Positions 1 to 8,254 are shown, counted from the stretch's first letter. The stretch is 21,248 nucleotides of DNA from CAZEJS01 sp964512645 (GCA_964512645.1 CAZEJS010000034.1:1-21248), one strand, 5' to 3'. Numbers and translations: made by a program. The notes: generated by a model not told the origin, from the letters alone.

Positions 1-2
1 AG

Positions 3-308
3 GCCTCGATGGGCTACGAGGGCAAGGAGCTGACGGTGACCGAGATCGGGTGGCCGCACGCCGGCAGGGCGGAGTTCTCGCCCGAGGGCCAGAGGCAGGC
101 GATAGGCGACAAGGGCGTCGGGTCCCTCTGGGGCGTCGGCTGCCGCAAGATATGGATCTTCGAGGACGTGGACCCGGCCAAGTCCTGGGACGACGCTTAT
201 AACGGGATGTTCAACGTGAACGGCGTGGCGATGCCCGCCTGGAACGAGTACAAGCGCTGGCAGGGAATCCTGCCCGACTACGGGAACAAGCCCGGCCACC
301 TGTGGTAG
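3..308 (+). CDS. C-terminal fragment of a glycoside hydrolase-like protein (5' end outside window)
   Basis: The reading frame is open to the left edge of the window, so only the last roughly 100 residues are present. The ATG at 9 is probably internal, because in-frame codons precede it. The fragment carries TEIGWP, the strand-end Glu context seen in (beta/alpha)8 clan-A glycoside hydrolases, where this Glu is usually the catalytic nucleophile. A strand with WIFEDVDP and a terminal helix follow, as at the end of a TIM barrel. I infer a secreted or surface glycan hydrolase, which fits a position beside a polysaccharide locus. The family (GH5-, GH17- or GH39-like) cannot be fixed from this piece, and the acid/base Glu and any signal peptide lie outside the window. 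The stop TAG is at 306-308. Confidence 0.6.
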   Translation, partial: ASMGYEGKELTVTEIGWPHAGRAEFSPEGQRQAIGDKGVGSLWGVGCRKIWIFEDVDPAKSWDDAYNGMFNVNGVAMPAWNEYKRWQGILPDYGNKPGHLW

Positions 309-341
309 CGGCCCGGCGGACGGTCCCGCCGCGCGGCGCTA

Positions 342-770
342 TCACTCCCGGCCGCGGGCGGCCAGGTCGATCCGGGCCTGCAGGTGGGTCCGGGCCATCT
401 CCGCCCCGACCAGGGTGGCGTTGCCGGCGGCGTCGCGTTTGAAAACGAGGGCCGGCATCGCGTCGGCGATGACGTTCTGCAGGTCGGTGAGCTTGTGGTT
501 GTAGGCGTCGTACTCGGCGGTGCCCGGCCGGAGGCTCCCAACCTGCCCCCGCAGGGTCTCCATCCTGTCGATCATCGGCATGAGGGATTTCGCCACCCTG
601 GCTTCATGGCTGACGATCGCCCACCTGGCGTAAGAGACGTCCTCGGTGCTCCGGCCCTGCGCCTTCCAGGCGAGCGCGGAGATTCCCGCAGCCGCCGCGA
701 CCACCAGCGCCGCGGCCACGACCGAGATCGTCGTCTTGAGCACCCTGTGCCCGCCAGCGTCGTTCTTCAT
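342..770 (-). CDS. Small single-pass membrane-anchored protein, unknown function
   Basis: I do not recognise a family. From the ATG at 770 the product is 142 residues: a short basic N-terminus, one hydrophobic segment at about residues 10-32 rich in Val and Ala, then about 110 mostly helical, charged residues expected outside the membrane. The overall shape (anchor plus helical sensor-like domain) resembles extracytoplasmic domains of signalling proteins, but no signalling domain follows. The start is uncertain. The ATG has only a weak Shine-Dalgarno sequence, while a GTG at 800 lies just behind AGGTGG and would add ten residues. It runs convergent to the glycosidase fragment and divergent from the first glycosyltransferase. 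The 33 bp between its stop and the glycosidase stop is GC-rich without a clear terminator. Confidence 0.6.
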   Translation of the reverse strand: MKNDAGGHRVLKTTISVVAAALVVAAAAGISALAWKAQGRSTEDVSYARWAIVSHEARVAKSLMPMIDRMETLRGQVGSLRPGTAEYDAYNHKLTDLQNVIADAMPALVFKRDAAGNATLVGAEMARTHLQARIDLAARGRE

Positions 771-907
771 ACCCTTATAATAGGAGGGAAGGTCGTTCAC
801 TTTCCACCTGTCTTTCCGTTCTCCGGCCGTTCCGGGCCGGGAGGAGGGGAGGCAAGCGGGGACGGTGGTCGGCGTATTCCGGCCAAACGGCATCGATTGA
901 AGGCGGC

Positions 908-1855
908 ATGATGGCGAACGGACCGCGGGTCTCGGTGGTGGTGGTGCTTTACAACAGCGCCGACTACGTCGAGGCCTGTATGGAATCGATAAGCTCCTCG
1001 TCTTACGAAGACGTCGAACTGGTGCTGGTGGACAACGGCTCGAAGGACTCCTCGGCGCTTATCGCCCGTCGCGCCGCGGAGAAGCGCGGCCTGGGCTGTA
1101 CGATCAGCGCGCTGGGGAGGAACAGCGGGTTCGCCAGGGCCAACAACAGGGGCTTCAACCTTACCTCCGGCGAGATAGTCCTCCTGCTCAACCCCGACAC
1201 CGAGCTGTACGAGGACACCGTAGCCGAGCTTGTCGGGGCTTTCGAGGACCCTTTGGTGGGCATAGCCGGGTGCAAGGTGTACTATCCCGACCGCGAGACC
1301 CTCCAGCACGCCGGGGGTTACGTACGGGACAACGGCCTTACCATGCACTACGGCGTGGGAGAGAAAGACACCGGCGCCCACGACCGGCCGAGGGACGTGG
1401 CCTACGTCACCGGGGCGGCCCTGGCGGTGCGCAGGGACCTGTTCGAGCGGCTCGGCCTGCTGGACCCCGGCTTCTACCCCGCCTACTTCGAGGAGCTGGA
1501 CCTCTGCCTGCACGCGCGCCGGCTGGGGTACAGGGTGCTCTACCAGCCCGGCGCGAGGATAATCCACCACGAGTCCACCACCACCGGCAGGTTCTCCAGG
1601 CGCTACTACTACCTCTACCACCGCAACCGGCTGAGGTTCCTGCTGAAAAACTTCTCCTGGCGGTTCCTGCTGGAGCGCTCGCTCGCGATGGAGAGGCGCT
1701 GGATCGATATGGTTGACCCGGTCGGACACCGCGTCCCGCTGATGAGGGCGTACCAGTCCAACTTTTTCAGGCTGCCGCTGGTCCTGCTGGCGAGGCTCGC
1801 CCTGGAGCGCCGGCTGCCGGTGCCGAGGCTCGAGGACACGGTAGGGGAGCTTTAA
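908..1855 (+). CDS. Family 2 glycosyltransferase, rhamnosyltransferase-like (WbbL/RfbF type)
   Basis: This is a 315-residue inverting GT-A glycosyltransferase that would add a sugar, plausibly rhamnose or another deoxyhexose, to a lipid-linked glycan at the inner face of the membrane. An N-terminal nucleotide-binding strand (VSVVVVLYNS, residues 8-17) is followed by VDNGSKD (41-47) and by NPDTE at 95-99, the metal-binding DxD-equivalent. FEELDLC near 194-200 is the usual acidic acceptor-site motif, followed by the GYRVLYQPGARIIHHES signature of WbbL-like enzymes. The C-terminal 80 residues are basic and amphipathic, suggesting peripheral membrane contact. The start is ATG at 908 or 911, both preceded by a GAAGGCGG-like ribosome site. 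It opens the plus-strand glycan operon. Family assignment is firm; donor and acceptor are inference. Confidence 0.9.
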   Translation: MMANGPRVSVVVVLYNSADYVEACMESISSSSYEDVELVLVDNGSKDSSALIARRAAEKRGLGCTISALGRNSGFARANNRGFNLTSGEIVLLLNPDTELYEDTVAELVGAFEDPLVGIAGCKVYYPDRETLQHAGGYVRDNGLTMHYGVGEKDTGAHDRPRDVAYVTGAALAVRRDLFERLGLLDPGFYPAYFEELDLCLHARRLGYRVLYQPGARIIHHESTTTGRFSRRYYYLYHRNRLRFLLKNFSWRFLLERSLAMERRWIDMVDPVGHRVPLMRAYQSNFFRLPLVLLARLALERRLPVPRLEDTVGEL

Positions 1856-1956
1856 GTGCCTTACACGGGGCCGCTGCCGCGGCGAGGGCCTGCAAGCATC
1901 CGCGTCCGGCGCGGCCCGGGCCGGAGGATATTCGGGGACCCGGGGGGTGAACGGCG

Positions 1957-3078
1957 ATGAAGGTGGCGGTCGTGGGGCCGACGTACCCGATACGGGGCGG
2001 CATCTCCCATTACACCACCCTGTTCGCCGAAGCGCTGCGCCGGGACCACACGGTCCTCTTCGTCTCCTACCTGAAGCAGTACCCCGATTTCCTGTTCCCG
2101 GGAAAGACCCAGCGGGACCGGTCCGCAAGCCCGATAAGCACTGACTGCGAGCGCCTGATCTCCTTTGCCGACCCGCGCTCCTGGCGCGCCGCGGCGCGCA
2201 GGATAGTCGAATTCGGGCCGGACGTGCTCCTGGTCTCGTGGGTGAACCCCGCGCTGGCGGCGCAGTTCCGCTGCGTTACCGGGTACGTCAAACGCCGCCT
2301 GCCGGGAACGAGTATCCTTTTCTGGTGCCATAACGTCGTCCAGCACGAGAGGCTCCCGCTCAACTCGCTGCTGACGCGCTTCGCCTTCCGGCGGGCCGAC
2401 GGCTTCATCGTCACCTGCCGGGACTCCGTAGAGCACCTGAGGCGGATCAAGAAAGACAAACCTGTCGAGGTGGCGTACCTCCCGACACTCGATTCCTTCG
2501 ACGGCGGCGAAGCGGAGCCGGACACGGTGAAGGCCGGGCTGGAGCCGGGCGAGGGCACCGCGCTCTACTTCGGGTTCGTCCGGGCGTACAAGGGCCTTTC
2601 TCACCTGATCGAAGCCATGCCCATCGCGCTGGAGCGCCTGCCCGGCCTGCGGCTCCTGGTGGTGGGGGAGTTCTGGGAGGACAGGGCGCCGTACGACCGG
2701 GCGATCGCGCGCCACGGGCTGGAGGGCAAGGTGCGCCTGGTGGACGGGTACGTGCCCAACGAGATGGTCGCCGCATACTTCCGCGCCGCGGACCTGGTGG
2801 TGCTGCCGTACGTCAGCGCCACCGGGAGCGGGATCGTGCAGGTGGCCTACGGCTTCAACAAGCCGGTCCTCACCACCAGGGTAGGCTCGCTTCCCGAGGT
2901 CGTGGAGGACGGGCGCACCGGTTACCTGGTCTCCCCAGGGGACCCGGCGGCGATCGCCGGGGCGATGATCGATTTCTTCGAGCGGGGGCGGGCCGAGGAG
3001 TTCTCGCGCAACGTGGAGGAGTACCGGAAGCGCTTCTCCTGGGAGGGGATGGTCGAGGCGGTGGAGTCTCTGGCGTGA
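1957..3078 (+). CDS. Family 4 glycosyltransferase (GT-B fold)
   Basis: The 373-residue product is a retaining GT4 enzyme. The N-terminal domain begins MKVAVVGPTYPIRGGISHY, the glycine-rich loop of the acceptor-side Rossmann fold. The C-terminal donor domain includes LYFGFVRAYKG (residues near 205-215) and a segment with SGIVQVAYGFNKPVL then VGSLPEVV. In this branch of GT4 the classical E-x7-E becomes Q-containing (GIVQ), which is common and not a sign of inactivation. The ATG at 1957 has GGGGTGA six bases upstream. The 101 bp after the previous gene is GC-rich and has no visible terminator, so co-transcription is likely. Sugar specificity cannot be read from the sequence. Confidence 0.9.
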   Translation: MKVAVVGPTYPIRGGISHYTTLFAEALRRDHTVLFVSYLKQYPDFLFPGKTQRDRSASPISTDCERLISFADPRSWRAAARRIVEFGPDVLLVSWVNPALAAQFRCVTGYVKRRLPGTSILFWCHNVVQHERLPLNSLLTRFAFRRADGFIVTCRDSVEHLRRIKKDKPVEVAYLPTLDSFDGGEAEPDTVKAGLEPGEGTALYFGFVRAYKGLSHLIEAMPIALERLPGLRLLVVGEFWEDRAPYDRAIARHGLEGKVRLVDGYVPNEMVAAYFRAADLVVLPYVSATGSGIVQVAYGFNKPVLTTRVGSLPEVVEDGRTGYLVSPGDPAAIAGAMIDFFERGRAEEFSRNVEEYRKRFSWEGMVEAVESLA

Positions 3079-3157
3079 GCCCCGGGACGTCCGGCGGCCG
3101 CGGGGCCCCGGCTTGCCGCGCCGGTGGGCGTTGGGATAAGGTTTGGGCTATGAAAAC

Positions 3158-3163
3158 AGGGAG
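3158..3163 (+). promoter_or_regulatory. Ribosome binding site AGGGAG choosing the GTG start at 3170
   Basis: AGGGAG lies 6 bases before GTG 3170. The earlier in-frame TTG at 3143 has no comparable site and would put nonconserved residues before the family's N-terminal strand. Confidence 0.6.
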
Positions 3164-3169
3164 TGGCAC

Positions 3170-4057
3170 GTGAAAATCGAGAAAGTCAGCGTCGTTGTGC
3201 CCGTTTACAACGAGGAAGAGGCGATATCGGGCGATCTCGACGTCATCCTCGAGACGATGGAAGCCGCGAAATGGGAGTTCGAGGTCATAGTGGTGAACGA
3301 CGCCTCGACCGACGGCACCGCGCGCATCGTCAGCGGATACGCCGACCGGGGCGTGAGGCTCATCGAGCACCGGGAGAACCGCGGCGGCGGCTTCGCCCGC
3401 AACACCGGCATCAAGGCGGCCTCCGGCGACGTGGTGATGGTCACCGACGGCGACGGCACTTACCCCAACCAGGACATGCCCAGGCTCCTGGAGGCGATGG
3501 AGGCCGGGGACCTGGACATGGTGGTCGGCGCGCGCACCAAGGAGGCCGGCACCATGAAGTTCCTGCGGATGCGCGCGAAATGGTTCATCCGCAAGCTCGC
3601 CGAATGGCTTTCCGGGTTCTCCATCCCCGATCTGAACTCCGGCCTGCGGGCGATGAAGAAAGACGTCTTTATGCGATTCATCGACATCCTCCCCTGGGGG
3701 CACTCCTGGGTATCGACCATCACGCTGGCGATGCTCGCCTCCGGCTACAGCGTGGATTTCGTGGACATCGACTACTACTCCCGCAAGGGATCGAGCACTT
3801 TTCACCCGCTCAAGGACACCTACAGCTACATCACCCTGGTCATCAGGACCGTGACCTGGTTCAACCCGCTTAAGGTGTTCATGCCGGTATCGTTCCTCCT
3901 GTTCCTGCTGGGGCTGGGGAGCCTGATCTACCAGTCGGTTGTCAGCCACTACCTGCGGCTGACGCCCTCCGCCATCACCGTCTTCATCGCGGCCGTGCAG
4001 GTGTTCATCCTGGGCCTGGTGGCGGACCTCATCGTACAGCGCGTCAAGTCGCGGTGA
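3170..4057 (+). CDS. Membrane-anchored family 2 glycosyltransferase, polyprenyl-phosphate sugar synthase-like
   Basis: This 295-residue protein resembles dolichol-phosphate mannose synthase and bacterial homologues that move a sugar from a nucleotide donor to undecaprenyl phosphate. Key features are VSVVVPVYNEEE (residues 6-17), VVNDASTDGT (41-50), the ENRGGGFARNTGI loop (69-81) and DGDGTYP (93-99, metal and donor binding). Two hydrophobic segments near the C-terminus (about 230-252 and 258-285) would anchor it in the membrane. GTG at 3170 is chosen for its spacing to AGGGAG. A seven-codon ORF (ATG 3150 to TGA 3173) overlaps this start by four bases and could couple translation. The next gene begins 7 bp after the stop, so they are one operon. 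The sugar it handles is unknown. Confidence 0.88.
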   Translation: MKIEKVSVVVPVYNEEEAISGDLDVILETMEAAKWEFEVIVVNDASTDGTARIVSGYADRGVRLIEHRENRGGGFARNTGIKAASGDVVMVTDGDGTYPNQDMPRLLEAMEAGDLDMVVGARTKEAGTMKFLRMRAKWFIRKLAEWLSGFSIPDLNSGLRAMKKDVFMRFIDILPWGHSWVSTITLAMLASGYSVDFVDIDYYSRKGSSTFHPLKDTYSYITLVIRTVTWFNPLKVFMPVSFLLFLLGLGSLIYQSVVSHYLRLTPSAITVFIAAVQVFILGLVADLIVQRVKSR

Positions 4058-4064
4058 GCCTCGT

Positions 4065-5318
4065 ATGACCGCCGAGGTCCGGTCCCTGCTGGAGCGAATA
4101 GAAGGACGTACCGCCGTGGTCGGCGTCGTCGGCCTGGGCTACGTCGGGGTTCCGCTGGCCCGGCGCGCCGCCGAGGCGGGGTACCAGGTCCGGGGGATAG
4201 ACCGGTACATGGACGAAGCGCAACTGCGCGCCCTGGAGGCCCCGGGCATCGAGACCGGCGCCGATTTCGGCCCGGTTCGCTCCTGTGACGTGGTCCTCAT
4301 CTGCGTCCCGACGCCGCTTGCCGAAGGCCGCCGGCCGGACACCTCCTTCGTAGAGCGGGCCGCCCGGGACGTCGCGGCGAACCTGGACAGGAAAGGCCTG
4401 ACCCTGGTGGTGCTGGAGAGCACCTCCTACCCGGGAACAACCAGGGAGATCGTGCTTCCCGCCCTGGAGGAGCAGGGCCTCGTCCGGGGCGGGCAGTTCC
4501 TGCTGGCGTACGCGCCGGAGCGCGTGGACCCCGGCATGAACCCTGTCTCCTACAGGTCCATCCCCAGGGTGGTCGGGGGCCTGGACGAGGATTCCGGCCG
4601 GGCCGCCGAGCTGTTCTACTCGACGCTGGTTGACGGCGTCCACAGGGTGGGCGCCCCGGAGGCCGCGGAGATGAGCAAGCTGCTGGAGAACATCTTCCGC
4701 GCGGTGAACATCGCCCTGGTCAACGAGATGTCGCTGCTGTGCCGGCGGATGGGCATCGACGTCTGGGAGGTGGTCGAAGCCGCGGCAACCAAGCCGTTCG
4801 GTTTCATGTCCTTCAAGCCCGGCCCGGGCATGGGCGGCCATTGCATCCCGGTGGACCCGTTCTACCTGGCTTGGCGGGCCAGGCAGTTCGACTTCGAACC
4901 GGCGTTCATCGAGCTGGCCGGCAGGATCAACCGGGAGATGCCGCATCAGATAGCCAACTGGGTCGCCGAAGCCCTGGAGGGCGGGGACACCGCCCTCGCC
5001 GGGGCAAGGGTGTTGGTGCTGGGGGCGGCCTACAAGGAGGGTATATCCGATACCCGCGAGTCCCCGGCGTTGAAGATCATGGAGATCCTCGAGGAGAAGG
5101 GCTGCGAGGTCTCCTACCACGACCCTTACGTGCCCGGCGTTAGCGTCAAAGGCCGCGAGCTCCTTTCGGTGGAATTGACTCCGGAAGCGCTCCGCTCCTG
5201 CGACTGCATACTGATCGTTACGGCCCACCCCGGAGTGGATTACCGGGCGGTCGCCGCCTCCGGCGTTCCGGTGGTGGATACCAGGAACGTGGTCCGCGGG
5301 ATGGCAAGCCAGGGATGA
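4065..5318 (+). CDS. UDP-N-acetylhexosamine 6-dehydrogenase (nucleotide-sugar dehydrogenase, WbpA/WbpO/WecC type)
   Basis: It oxidises C6 of a UDP-sugar to a uronic acid in two NAD-dependent steps in the cytoplasm. GLGYVG at residues 23-28 binds NAD. ICVPTP is at 79-84 and ES(T)S near 118-121. Lys205 in EMSKLLEN and Cys260 in GPGMGGHCIPVDPFYL fit the conserved lysine and catalytic cysteine. The C-terminal UDP-binding domain has YKEGISDTRESPA. The segment YAPERVDPGM (149-158) matches enzymes acting on UDP-GlcNAc, UDP-GalNAc or UDP-ManNAc better than UDP-glucose dehydrogenases, which have a different motif there. At 417 residues it is full length for the family. The exact epimer cannot be told. 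Its uronate product is a plausible substrate for the amidotransferase-like protein encoded next. Confidence 0.92.
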   Translation: MTAEVRSLLERIEGRTAVVGVVGLGYVGVPLARRAAEAGYQVRGIDRYMDEAQLRALEAPGIETGADFGPVRSCDVVLICVPTPLAEGRRPDTSFVERAARDVAANLDRKGLTLVVLESTSYPGTTREIVLPALEEQGLVRGGQFLLAYAPERVDPGMNPVSYRSIPRVVGGLDEDSGRAAELFYSTLVDGVHRVGAPEAAEMSKLLENIFRAVNIALVNEMSLLCRRMGIDVWEVVEAAATKPFGFMSFKPGPGMGGHCIPVDPFYLAWRARQFDFEPAFIELAGRINREMPHQIANWVAEALEGGDTALAGARVLVLGAAYKEGISDTRESPALKIMEILEEKGCEVSYHDPYVPGVSVKGRELLSVELTPEALRSCDCILIVTAHPGVDYRAVAASGVPVVDTRNVVRGMASQG

Positions 5319-5400
5319 AGCCGTCGAAAAACCTGGCGTTTCGGGTGGTGCCGCGCCCCCGGAGGTGACGGGACATCAAGTCGGCAGAAGGTAAACAGAC

Positions 5401-7299
5401 ATGAGCCAACTGGTGGGATACGCGTTCTCCGGCCCGGCGGAAGCCGCGGGGTACGACCGGTCGAACGACCTCGACCGGGTTATAAATCGAATGGTCGATG
5501 AGCTGGTGTTCAGCCCGGATTCATCGCAGAGGCTGTGGAAAGACGAGGCTGCGGCGTTCTTCATGGTGGACCACTGCGAGGATGGTTCCGAGCTCCAGCC
5601 CGTCAGCAGCCCCGACGGCTCGAAACTCCTGTTCCTCGACGGAGAGGTCTTCGGCTACCAGCCGGCCTCGGTGTCCCCGGCCCGCGGCGGGACGGGGGTT
5701 TCCCGCAGCAGGCCCGCCGATGCCGCCCACTGCCTCGACCTGTTTCTCACCCACGGGCCTCAAGGGTTCGAGAAGCTCAACGGTTCGTTCGTCATCCTGG
5801 TGTACGACCGGGGCTCCGGTGAACTCCTGATAGCGAACGACCGCTTCGGTTCGAGGCCGCTTTTCTACTACGGCGACAGGGACAAGCTCGTCTTCGGAAC
5901 GCAGTGCGGCCCTCTTCTCGAGTTCAAGGAGATCGGAAGGGAAATCGATACCCAGGCGATGTTCGAGTTCTTCACCTTTCAGAGGGTGTTCGAGGACAGG
6001 ACGCTGTTCAGGAGCGTCAAGCTGCTGGACCCTGCGACCGTACTCAGGTTCGGTGGCGGAACCGTCTCCACCAGCAAGTACTGGAGCATGGAATACCGGC
6101 CCGACAGTTCGCTTTCGAGGCGCGAATTCGCCGAAGAGCTCGCCGCGACCTTTTCGCAGGCGGTCCGGGCAAGAGTTGCGGGGGGAGAAAAGGCCGGCCT
6201 GTTCTTGAGCGGCGGCCTCGATTCCAGGGCCGTCCTGGGGGCGCTGAAAGGCGTGGTCGACGTCGAATGCATCACCGTGGCCGATCTCATCAACAGGGAA
6301 GTGCAAATCGCGAACCGCATAGCCCACGCCGCCGGGAGCAGGCATCATTACATCGAGCGGTCGGAGGGTCACTACGTGGATATCGTGGATGAAGCGGTGA
6401 GGGTCGGCGGCGGCCTTTTCGTATACGCGCACGCTCACTTCATCGGGTTGTTCGACCGGGTCAGGCCGATATGCGACGTCGTCTTCCACGGGTTCGACCC
6501 CGAGACCCTGTTCAGGGGCACGAACCTTCCCTGGAAGAAGTTCTCCGCAGGCGGCAGGACCATGGACTTGAGGAGCCTCAAGCCCCTTCACCATGATGAC
6601 CTCGTGGACTCGCTGCTGGAGAACGTCAAGTCCAGCACCTGGGGCCTGGACCCCGGGCGCCTCTTCGCCGGCAGTTACAGGAAGGAGCTTCCCTCCTCAA
6701 TCAGGGAGATGGTCTCCAGGCACGTTCGCGGCACCGAACGGATCGAGTCCGCCTACAACAGGTACGACCTGTTCGTCGTCCACCCCCGCATGCGCCACAG
6801 GGCGGCACTGTTCGTCATCTCGATGCGGCCTTACGTCAGGGAGCGGACGGTGTCCTGCGACAACAACCTTCTGGACCTCTACCTGAGGATGCCGCCGGAG
6901 CTCAGGGCGGACCCCGGCCTCTGGACGGACGCGCTCAGGATTCTCGACGCCGACGTCGCCGGCGTCCCCGACGCTAACACCGGCCTTTCTCCATACGCCC
7001 CCTACCCGGTGATTTTCGCCAGGAGGGTGCTCGACGGGCTGGGGAACGTGATCCAAAGGCACAGCCTGCACACCCGCGGGTCGTGGCCCAACTACAAAGC
7101 GCACATCAGGCACAACCGGCGGTTCAGGGCGCTGGTGCAGGACACCTTACGGGACCCGGAGTGCCTCGACCCCTCGGTTTTCGACCGCGCCGAAACGGAG
7201 CGGATAATGGAGGAGCACATGGGAGGCAGCGACCGTAACTGGGAGCTGATCCTCCTGCTGGTGACCTTCGGCAGGTGGCACAAGCTGTACTGCACCTAG
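5401..7299 (+). CDS. Asparagine synthetase-like protein lacking the glutaminase Cys (probable sugar-uronate or other amide ligase)
   Basis: The 632-residue protein has the two-domain asparagine synthetase (AsnB) architecture. The N-terminal half shows the class II amidotransferase fold, including DRFGSRPLFYY at 147-157. However, the protein begins MSQLVGYAF, where the family has Met-Cys-Gly, so the Cys-2 nucleophile is missing. The synthetase half has an intact PP-loop, LSGGLDSR (269-276), for adenylating a carboxylate. I infer ATP-dependent activation of a carboxylate using free ammonia, another amine donor or a partner glutaminase. Because the upstream gene makes a UDP-uronic acid, an amidated uronate in the glycan is an attractive role, by analogy with WbpS-like proteins of O-antigen loci. 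A GAAGG site precedes ATG 5401 by about 9 bases. Alternatives are aspartate amidation or another ligase. Confidence 0.85.
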   Translation: MSQLVGYAFSGPAEAAGYDRSNDLDRVINRMVDELVFSPDSSQRLWKDEAAAFFMVDHCEDGSELQPVSSPDGSKLLFLDGEVFGYQPASVSPARGGTGVSRSRPADAAHCLDLFLTHGPQGFEKLNGSFVILVYDRGSGELLIANDRFGSRPLFYYGDRDKLVFGTQCGPLLEFKEIGREIDTQAMFEFFTFQRVFEDRTLFRSVKLLDPATVLRFGGGTVSTSKYWSMEYRPDSSLSRREFAEELAATFSQAVRARVAGGEKAGLFLSGGLDSRAVLGALKGVVDVECITVADLINREVQIANRIAHAAGSRHHYIERSEGHYVDIVDEAVRVGGGLFVYAHAHFIGLFDRVRPICDVVFHGFDPETLFRGTNLPWKKFSAGGRTMDLRSLKPLHHDDLVDSLLENVKSSTWGLDPGRLFAGSYRKELPSSIREMVSRHVRGTERIESAYNRYDLFVVHPRMRHRAALFVISMRPYVRERTVSCDNNLLDLYLRMPPELRADPGLWTDALRILDADVAGVPDANTGLSPYAPYPVIFARRVLDGLGNVIQRHSLHTRGSWPNYKAHIRHNRRFRALVQDTLRDPECLDPSVFDRAETERIMEEHMGGSDRNWELILLLVTFGRWHKLYCT

Positions 7300-7341
7300 G
7301 ATTTCGTCCGGCCAACTATCACTCACGTACGCCGGGTGGCC

Positions 7342-7346
7342 AGGAG
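7342..7346 (+). promoter_or_regulatory. Ribosome binding site AGGAG choosing the GTG start at 7354
   Basis: AGGAG stands seven bases before GTG 7354. An earlier in-frame GTG at 7336 would place this site inside the coding region and has no good site of its own. Confidence 0.6.
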
Positions 7347-7353
7347 CGAAGAA

Positions 7354-7980
7354 GTGGATGCTTTTACGGAGCCGGGGAAATACCGCAGCCCCGGGTATGA
7401 TACAGAGAGCCGGTTCGTGAGCTACTGGCACCAGTTGAACGAAACGCTTTCCCTCGGCGACGGGAAGGTGCTGGAGGTCGGCATCGGCAGCGGCCTGCTT
7501 TCCTACCTCCTGCGCTCCAGGGGCGTTGACCTCACCACCGTTGACCTCGATGAAAGGCTGGAGCCGGATTTCGTGGCGGACGTGACCGGGCTTCCTTTCG
7601 AGGACTCGGCTTTCTCCACGGTGGTCTGCTTCGAGGTGCTGGAACACCTGCCCTGGCCGTCAGTCTCCCGGGCGTTGTCGGAGCTGCACAGGGTGAGCGC
7701 CGGCCACGTACTGGTCTCCCTTCCCGACCTGCGCAGGAAATACCGGGTTTTCTTCCAGTTCTACCGTGAAAAGTGGACTTTCAAGAAAGTCCTGGTACTG
7801 CCCTGGGAGAGAAGGCTCACCCGCAGTCGAGACCGCGAGCACTGCTGGGAGATCGGCGTAAAAGGGTATCCTCTTTCCAGGATAGAGATGGAGTTCCGCA
7901 GGGGGGGCTTCTCCATTGAGAGGCAGTTCGTGCCGTTCGGCAACCCTTACCACCGCTTCTTCAAGCTCCGCAAGGCCTGA
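7354..7980 (+). CDS. Class I SAM-dependent methyltransferase
   Basis: The 208-residue protein has the Methyltransf_11-type core. Motif I is VLEVGIGSG (residues 39-47), the acidic residue that holds the SAM ribose is in TVDLD (62-66), and FEVLEHL marks motif IV. A basic C-terminal region follows (KYRVFFQFYREKW onward), typical of methyltransferases in polysaccharide loci. I infer O- or N-methylation of a sugar or of the glycan end, perhaps capping chain length, but the sequence does not show the substrate. It starts 54 bp after the asparagine synthetase-like gene on the same strand and likely shares its transcript. The GTG at 7354 is chosen for its ribosome site; an alternative GTG at 7336 adds six residues. 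Confidence 0.85.
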   Translation: MDAFTEPGKYRSPGYDTESRFVSYWHQLNETLSLGDGKVLEVGIGSGLLSYLLRSRGVDLTTVDLDERLEPDFVADVTGLPFEDSAFSTVVCFEVLEHLPWPSVSRALSELHRVSAGHVLVSLPDLRRKYRVFFQFYREKWTFKKVLVLPWERRLTRSRDREHCWEIGVKGYPLSRIEMEFRRGGFSIERQFVPFGNPYHRFFKLRKA

Positions 7981-8254
7981 CCCTCTGAGACGGCGCGCGA
8001 AGCCGGCACACGAGTATCATGCTTCTGGATCTGACATGGACTCGTGTCGTCCTCCATTTTGAGACCTGCCGGGTGCGGGTGGTTGATCTGGCCCGGACAC
8101 TCGTATGGCATGGCGATTGATGGAATGTCCGCGATTCCTGTTGCCGTGCGTTGGATGGGGCTCAAGGTGTTATTATTGCGAATGGGTCCGCCGGGGACGG
8201 ACGTCTGCCGCGGGCAGGCTCAGGGGATTTCGTGCGTGAAGTGGACTGAGAGAT
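7981..8254 (+). other. Non-coding gap with an 8-bp inverted repeat
   Basis: This 274-bp stretch interrupts the otherwise tight glycan operon and is visibly less GC-rich than its flanks. ACACGAGT (8008-8015) and ACTCGTGT (8040-8047) form a perfect inverted repeat with a 24-base loop. A related ACTCGTAT occurs near 8099-8106. A TATTAT box at 8171-8176 has no well-spaced -35 partner. Short ORFs here have no family features. It may hold an internal promoter or the remains of a lost gene. Confidence 0.4.

Noticed and set aside
776..781. Perfect TATAAT on the plus strand ahead of the glycan operon
   Set aside because: No -35-like hexamer at 16-18 bp upstream, and no extended -10. It lies at the start of the opposite gene's leader, so I did not call it a promoter.
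797..2128. Minus-strand ORF of 443 codons over the first glycosyltransferase
   Set aside because: A His/Pro/Val-rich shadow of a well-supported GT2 gene.
7947..8165. Minus-strand 72-codon ORF in the operon gap
   Set aside because: No ribosome site, no recognisable features, and overlap with the end of the methyltransferase gene.
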